Source: Chitinophagaceae bacterium
Lineage (GTDB): Bacteria; Bacteroidota; Bacteroidia; Chitinophagales; Chitinophagaceae
NCBI GenBank assembly: GCA_026415715.1
Contig: JAOAGO010000017.1
Span: forward strand, 1-55,975
DNA length: 55,975 bases
Direction: 5' to 3'
The position numbers were made by a program, and so were the translations under genes. The notes under the pieces were generated by a model. It was given only the letters and a program-made list of their open reading frames with translations. It had not been told where the DNA came from and searched no databases. This document shows, one piece after another, positions 52,887 to 55,975 of the stretch. Each line of letters opens with the position of its first letter. Positions within the stretch are counted from its first letter, which is position 1.

Positions 52887-54113
52887 ATGAAGGTAGAAAC
52901 CATGCGTTTCATTGATAAATGGGCAGGCATACCATTATGCTTTTTGATGAGTCCTGTTGCCATGCTTACGGATTTTTTGCGTGGCTCCGGGCAAAAAAAA
53001 ACGGATCTTTCCCGTACACTTTTTATTGAACTTTCCGAAATGGGAAGCGCCATACTTGCTGATCCGGCCTTGCGAAAAATAAAGAAGCAAACCGGCGGCG
53101 AACTTTATTTTGCCATTTTTAAAAAAAACCATAAAAGTCTTGCCATACTGAAAACCGTACCGGAAGAAAATATTTTTAAAATGGATGCCTCACATTTTGG
53201 GAAGCTGGTTGTTGAGGTAATCCGATTTGTCATCTGGTGTCGCCGGAAAAAAATAACGGCCGTCATAGATCTGGAATTATTCTCCCGTTTTACAGCCCTC
53301 CTTTCGTTTTTCAGCGGCGCAGCATTTCGCATCGGTTTTACCAATCTGCACGATGAAGGTTTGTTCAGAGGGTGGCTCATCAACCGCGGGGTACGGTACA
53401 ATCCGCATGTGCATATTGCCGTGAATTTTTTATCACTCACACATAAAGCACTTGGCCAATTTTCAGGTGCCTACGCCACAGCGCCGGTACACGATGAAGA
53501 CCTGATTCTGGCCCGTGCAGAAGTTTCTGAAGTAGCGATGCTTCAGGTAAAAGAAAAAATCAGGCAGTTATATCCTGGCTGGAATCGGCAGGAGGTGGTG
53601 CTTATGAATGTCAATGCATCCGATATGTTGCCGCAGCGCCGCTGGCCGGCCGAAAATTTTGTGCAAACCGCTAAAGAACTGATAAACCGATTTCAAAACA
53701 TCATAATATTACTTACCGGCGCACCTGACGAAAAAGATTATGTTGAACAGGTAGCTTCACTGGTGGCTCATGAGCGATGCATAAATGCGGCGGGCTTTTT
53801 TTCTTTCGAAGAACTCATTCCTCTGTACCGTCTCAGCACTTTCATGCTGACCAACGATTCCGGTCCGGCTCATTTTGCATCGGTTACTACATTGAAGGTT
53901 TTTGTTCTTTTCGGTCCTGAAACGCCAAAGCTGTATTTGCCTTTGGGAGGAAATGCGGAGCCTATTTATCTCGGCCTTCCATGTTCGCCTTGTGTAAGCG
54001 CTGCCAACCACCGCAAAACGTCGTGCACCGAAAGGCCATGTATTACCGGCATTCATCCGCAGAGGGTGATTGAACGCCTGCGTGAATATCTGGAACAAAA
54101 GAAAACAGTGTAG
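52887..54113 (+). CDS. glycosyltransferase family 9 (heptosyltransferase-like)
   Basis: 408-residue inner-membrane-associated GT-B enzyme. N-terminal FIELSEMGSAILADPALR is the GT9 acceptor loop; C-terminal LTNDSGPAHFASVTTL and VFVLFGPETPKLYLPLG give the nucleotide-sugar site. A hydrophobic stretch at about 14-31 may anchor it. GT9 enzymes add heptose or similar sugars to the lipopolysaccharide core. Bacteroidota often lack heptose, so the donor is uncertain. Divergent from the M23 gene. Confidence 0.85.
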   Translation: MKVETMRFIDKWAGIPLCFLMSPVAMLTDFLRGSGQKKTDLSRTLFIELSEMGSAILADPALRKIKKQTGGELYFAIFKKNHKSLAILKTVPEENIFKMDASHFGKLVVEVIRFVIWCRRKKITAVIDLELFSRFTALLSFFSGAAFRIGFTNLHDEGLFRGWLINRGVRYNPHVHIAVNFLSLTHKALGQFSGAYATAPVHDEDLILARAEVSEVAMLQVKEKIRQLYPGWNRQEVVLMNVNASDMLPQRRWPAENFVQTAKELINRFQNIIILLTGAPDEKDYVEQVASLVAHERCINAAGFFSFEELIPLYRLSTFMLTNDSGPAHFASVTTLKVFVLFGPETPKLYLPLGGNAEPIYLGLPCSPCVSAANHRKTSCTERPCITGIHPQRVIERLREYLEQKKTV

Positions 54114-54310
54114 AATGTATTTAAAAACTGAACCAGAGCGCTTTGCATTACTGTAAACATTTCAGATAAATTTTTCGTGATGAACAGCCTTTTTTTATTT
54201 ACAGCAAAAACTAATTGATGTTTTTTATCGGTCGGGTAAAAAAGAATACGCTGAATGAAAGCGGTATTCAGAACAGATTGAAAGAATAGTCAATTATTTT
54301 TATATACAAT

Positions 54311-54338
54311 AAATAAAAAAACCGGCAAGTAGCCGGTT
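54311..54338 (-). terminator. intrinsic terminator of the RRM gene
   Basis: On the minus strand AACCGGC and GCCGGTT form a 7-bp stem with loop TACTT, followed by TTTTTTATTT. It is 37 bp past the gene end. Confidence 0.85.
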
Positions 54339-54374
54339 ACAATAATGTGATACAAATGAAACGGGTTAGCCGGA

Positions 54375-54701
54375 TCAATAATTCCGGTTATAATTTCCGT
54401 AATTCTTTTTATATCCTCCGCCGAAGTTTTTCTTACGGTATCCGTTGTTTGAAGATTCCGGGCGAGGGCGACTTTCATTAACCACAAGGGGTCGTCCATC
54501 CACTTCGGAGCCGTTGAGCGCCTGAATGGCATTTTGCGCTTCGGTATCATTTTGCATTTCTACAAAACCAAAACCCTTGCTGCGCTGAGAAAATTTGTCG
54601 CGTACAATTTTGGCAGAAGCCACTTCGCCATACGGGGCGAACAGATTAGCCAGATCCTGATCGTTGAGGTTCCAGCTGATGTTTCCTACATAAATGTTCA
54701 T
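54375..54701 (-). CDS. RRM-type RNA-binding protein
   Basis: 108 residues. One RRM: RNP2 IYVGNI (residues 3-8) and RNP1 KGFGFVEM (about 41-48). The tail is Gly, Tyr, Asn and Lys rich (GGGYKKNYGNYNRNY), as in cyanobacterial and Bacteroidota Rbp proteins. I chose the ATG at 54701, where the domain begins; the frame is open further upstream. Promoter and terminator are its own, so it is a single-gene unit. Role in RNA metabolism; specific targets unknown. Confidence 0.92.
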   Translation of the reverse strand: MNIYVGNISWNLNDQDLANLFAPYGEVASAKIVRDKFSQRSKGFGFVEMQNDTEAQNAIQALNGSEVDGRPLVVNESRPRPESSNNGYRKKNFGGGYKKNYGNYNRNY

Positions 54702-54820
54702 TGTGAAAAATTTAAAAAAACAAAAAAAGTGTTTTGCAGTACACAGACACAAATGAACATTTACATCAAAACAATGGAAACGTTCAGGACCTATATACTG
54801 AAAAGAACACAGTTACCTTA

Positions 54821-54828
54821 CAAAGATA
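54821..54828 (-). promoter_or_regulatory. promoter -7 box for the RRM gene
   Basis: TATCTTTG on the minus strand is an exact TAnnTTTG. Transcription would start near 54814, giving an untranslated leader of about 113 nt. No good -33 box is seen. Confidence 0.5.
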
Positions 54829-54937
54829 ACTTTTCTTTTTGAAAAGAAGGTTTCAGTACAGAAATATTTTAATGGTTTTAACGGAATTTACCGTTGTTCC
54901 TTTATTTCGCAATCGTATTTATTCGCAAACGGATAAT

Positions 54938-55168
54938 TTAAGGTACAGGGTCATATCCGCTTCCCCCCCAGGGATGACAACGTAACAATCTTCTCAGAGT
55001 GAGCCGGAGCCCTTTCAGCATACCGTATTTTTTTAATGCTGTAATCGCATATTCCGAGCAGGTAGGCGTAAACCGACAGGAAGGGGCCTTCCACGGAGAA
55101 ATGACCAATTGATACATTTTAATTAAAAAAATAAAAGGAAGGCTAAGAGCCCGCAGAATGAAATTCAT
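54938..55168 (-). CDS. yidD: membrane protein insertion efficiency factor YidD
   Basis: 76-residue membrane-associated protein. Signature [25 protein letters not shown] and [18 protein letters not shown]. The first 26 bp of yidD overlap the 3' end of rnpA, the usual order rpmH-rnpA-yidD. Assists membrane protein insertion by YidC, which is not in the window. Confidence 0.96.
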   Translation of the reverse strand: MNFILRALSLPFIFLIKMYQLVISPWKAPSCRFTPTCSEYAITALKKYGMLKGLRLTLRRLLRCHPWGGSGYDPVP

Positions 55169-55541
55169 GCAAACATTTTTCTAAACGTATAATTATTTTT
55201 TTTACTGTATTAAAAATCACATCGTAGTTTTCCACTTCTCTCGCTGTATATATAAAAAAAACATGCAATCCCGTATTTTCTGCTTCAAGCCTTTTTTGCA
55301 GTGGTAGTTTTTGCAGTCTGTAAGCTTCGCGGATCAGTCGTTTTAACCGGTTTCGTTGTGTTGCTTTATTAAAAATCCTTCTGCTTACGCTCACTCCGAA
55401 TTTTAGTCCGCATTCTGACAAAAAACGGTAATTTACTTTAAAAGGATATACAACAAAAGATTGGCCTGTCTGAAAGAGCTGTTCTATTGCCTTTCTGCTT
55501 TTCAGCCTTTCATGTTGGCTCAATGTAAATTGCTTAGGCAT
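55143..55541 (-). CDS. rnpA: ribonuclease P protein component
   Basis: 132 residues. The basic core [20 protein letters not shown] with RLIREAYR is the RNA-binding signature of RnpA; it binds the catalytic RNase P RNA to mature tRNA. Upstream, a strong hairpin separates it from rpmH. Overlaps yidD. Confidence 0.96.
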   Translation of the reverse strand: MPKQFTLSQHERLKSRKAIEQLFQTGQSFVVYPFKVNYRFLSECGLKFGVSVSRRIFNKATQRNRLKRLIREAYRLQKLPLQKRLEAENTGLHVFFIYTAREVENYDVIFNTVKKIIIRLEKCLHEFHSAGS

Positions 55542-55543
55542 AA

Positions 55544-55572
55544 ATTAAAATTCCCCCGTGAAAACGGGGGAA
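55544..55572 (-). terminator. rpmH-rnpA intercistronic hairpin (attenuator-like)
   Basis: TTCCCCCGT (55551-55559) pairs perfectly with ACGGGGGAA (55564-55572); on the minus strand it is followed by TTTTAATTT and then the rnpA start 10 bp away. It should reduce rnpA transcription relative to rpmH. Confidence 0.75.
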
Positions 55573-55604
55573 CAAAATTTAAAAAAATTCGGTTTTCAGA
55601 AAAG

Positions 55605-55760
55605 TTATTTCAGTCTTCGTTCATCAGAGACAGTCAGTTTTTTTCTTCCTTTTTTTCTGCGATTGGCAAGTACTCGCCGGCCGTTGGCCGTTCTCATTCT
55701 TTTACGAAACCCATGTGTGGTTTTTCTTCTGCGGCGGTGAGGTTGATAGGTTCTTTTCAT
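55605..55760 (-). CDS. rpmH: 50S ribosomal protein L34
   Basis: 51 residues, very basic: [18 protein letters not shown], then [19 protein letters not shown]. This is the classical L34 sequence. Too short for many gene callers. First gene of the rpmH-rnpA-yidD cluster, followed by a strong hairpin. The overlapping frames on the plus strand are shadows. Confidence 0.97.
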   Translation of the reverse strand: MKRTYQPHRRRRKTTHGFRKRMRTANGRRVLANRRKKGRKKLTVSDERRLK

Positions 55761-55844
55761 AAAACGTATTGTTAAAGGCTGAAAATCAGCCGGTTAGTTA
55801 ATTCAAAGCAAATAGTCACGATCTTTCCCTTTTCAGGGGGAGTG

Positions 55845-55852
55845 CAAAGGTA
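55845..55852 (-). promoter_or_regulatory. promoter -7 box for rpmH
   Basis: TACCTTTG on the minus strand is an exact TAnnTTTG; a TTTA at the -33 position lies 19 bp upstream (55872-55875). The leader before rpmH would be about 78 nt. Confidence 0.6.
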
Positions 55853-55898
55853 TATAATGAAACCCAGATAATAAAACCAATTGCCGATTTTTTCAAAT

Positions 55899-55928
55899 GC
55901 TGTGTTCAACAAATAAGTGCAATTTTTT
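55899..55928 (+). repeat. 30-bp dispersed repeat, copy 2
   Basis: Same 30 bases as at 30202-30231 with one difference. Lies immediately before a long hairpin at the window end, in non-coding DNA upstream of rpmH. Confidence 0.7.
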
Positions 55929-55935
55929 AAAAGGG

Positions 55936-55969
55936 AAAGGAAAAAAGCTTTTAAGGGCTTTTTTCCTTT
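55936..55969. terminator. 13-bp hairpin at the window end
   Basis: AAAGGAAAAAAGC (55936-55948) and its exact complement GCTTTTTTCCTTT (55957-55969) enclose an 8-nt loop. The T-rich arm suggests a terminator, possibly for a gene beyond the window. Confidence 0.5.
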
Positions 55970-55975
55970 AGACCG

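Overview
The window looks like chromosomal DNA of a Bacteroidota bacterium, most likely in or near the Chitinophagaceae. This rests on several -7 promoter boxes of the TAnnTTTG type, the near absence of Shine-Dalgarno sequences, an UpxY-type antiterminator leading the capsule locus, a CrtZ/CrtY carotenoid set, and AT-rich intergenic DNA. I see no tRNA, rRNA, CRISPR array, intact insertion sequence or prophage. Family assignments come from reading translated motifs; no database search was run. Layout: 0.4-9.5 kb is mixed housekeeping: endonuclease III, a beta-barrel protein, a cobalamin riboswitch with a BtuB-type receptor, a small cysteine-rich protein, a secreted phosphodiesterase-like enzyme, MarC, RtcB RNA ligase and a membrane acyltransferase. 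The span 9.6-39.8 kb is one large capsule or exopolysaccharide locus, all on the + strand. It holds a WbpD-like acetyltransferase, UpxY, Wza and Wzc, nucleotide-sugar enzymes (WbpP-like, RfbB, RfbA, a UDP-sugar dehydrogenase and a second epimerase), a Wzx flippase, a Wzy-like polymerase, four glycosyltransferases, an initiating sugar-phosphate transferase and a PHP-type tyrosine phosphatase. Its unusual content is nitrogen chemistry: two AsnB-type amidotransferases, two NodU/CmcH-type carbamoyltransferases, and a membrane-anchored transglutaminase-like protein whose gene overlaps the first asnB. One methyltransferase gene is broken by a one-base frameshift. The span 39.9-46.0 kb is a carotenoid island: a CarH/LitR-like MerR regulator with a B12-binding domain, then an ECF sigma factor, crtI, crtB, idi, crtZ and crtY. 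A perfect 13-bp inverted repeat covers the likely promoter and start codon of the sigma gene and is the obvious operator. The predicted product is zeaxanthin, under light and adenosylcobalamin control. crtY has no ATG, GTG or TTG that would keep its FAD-binding motif. The span 46.0-54.1 kb is mixed: a membrane protein, a GC-rich hairpin-dense gap, an acidic protein, a radical SAM protein divergent from a UmuD-like protein that has lost both catalytic residues, RuvB, a DUF937-OmpA fusion, an M23-type protein and a GT9 glycosyltransferase. The end of the window has an RRM protein and the classical rpmH-rnpA-yidD cluster on the minus strand. A 30-bp sequence occurs twice, at 30202 and 55899.
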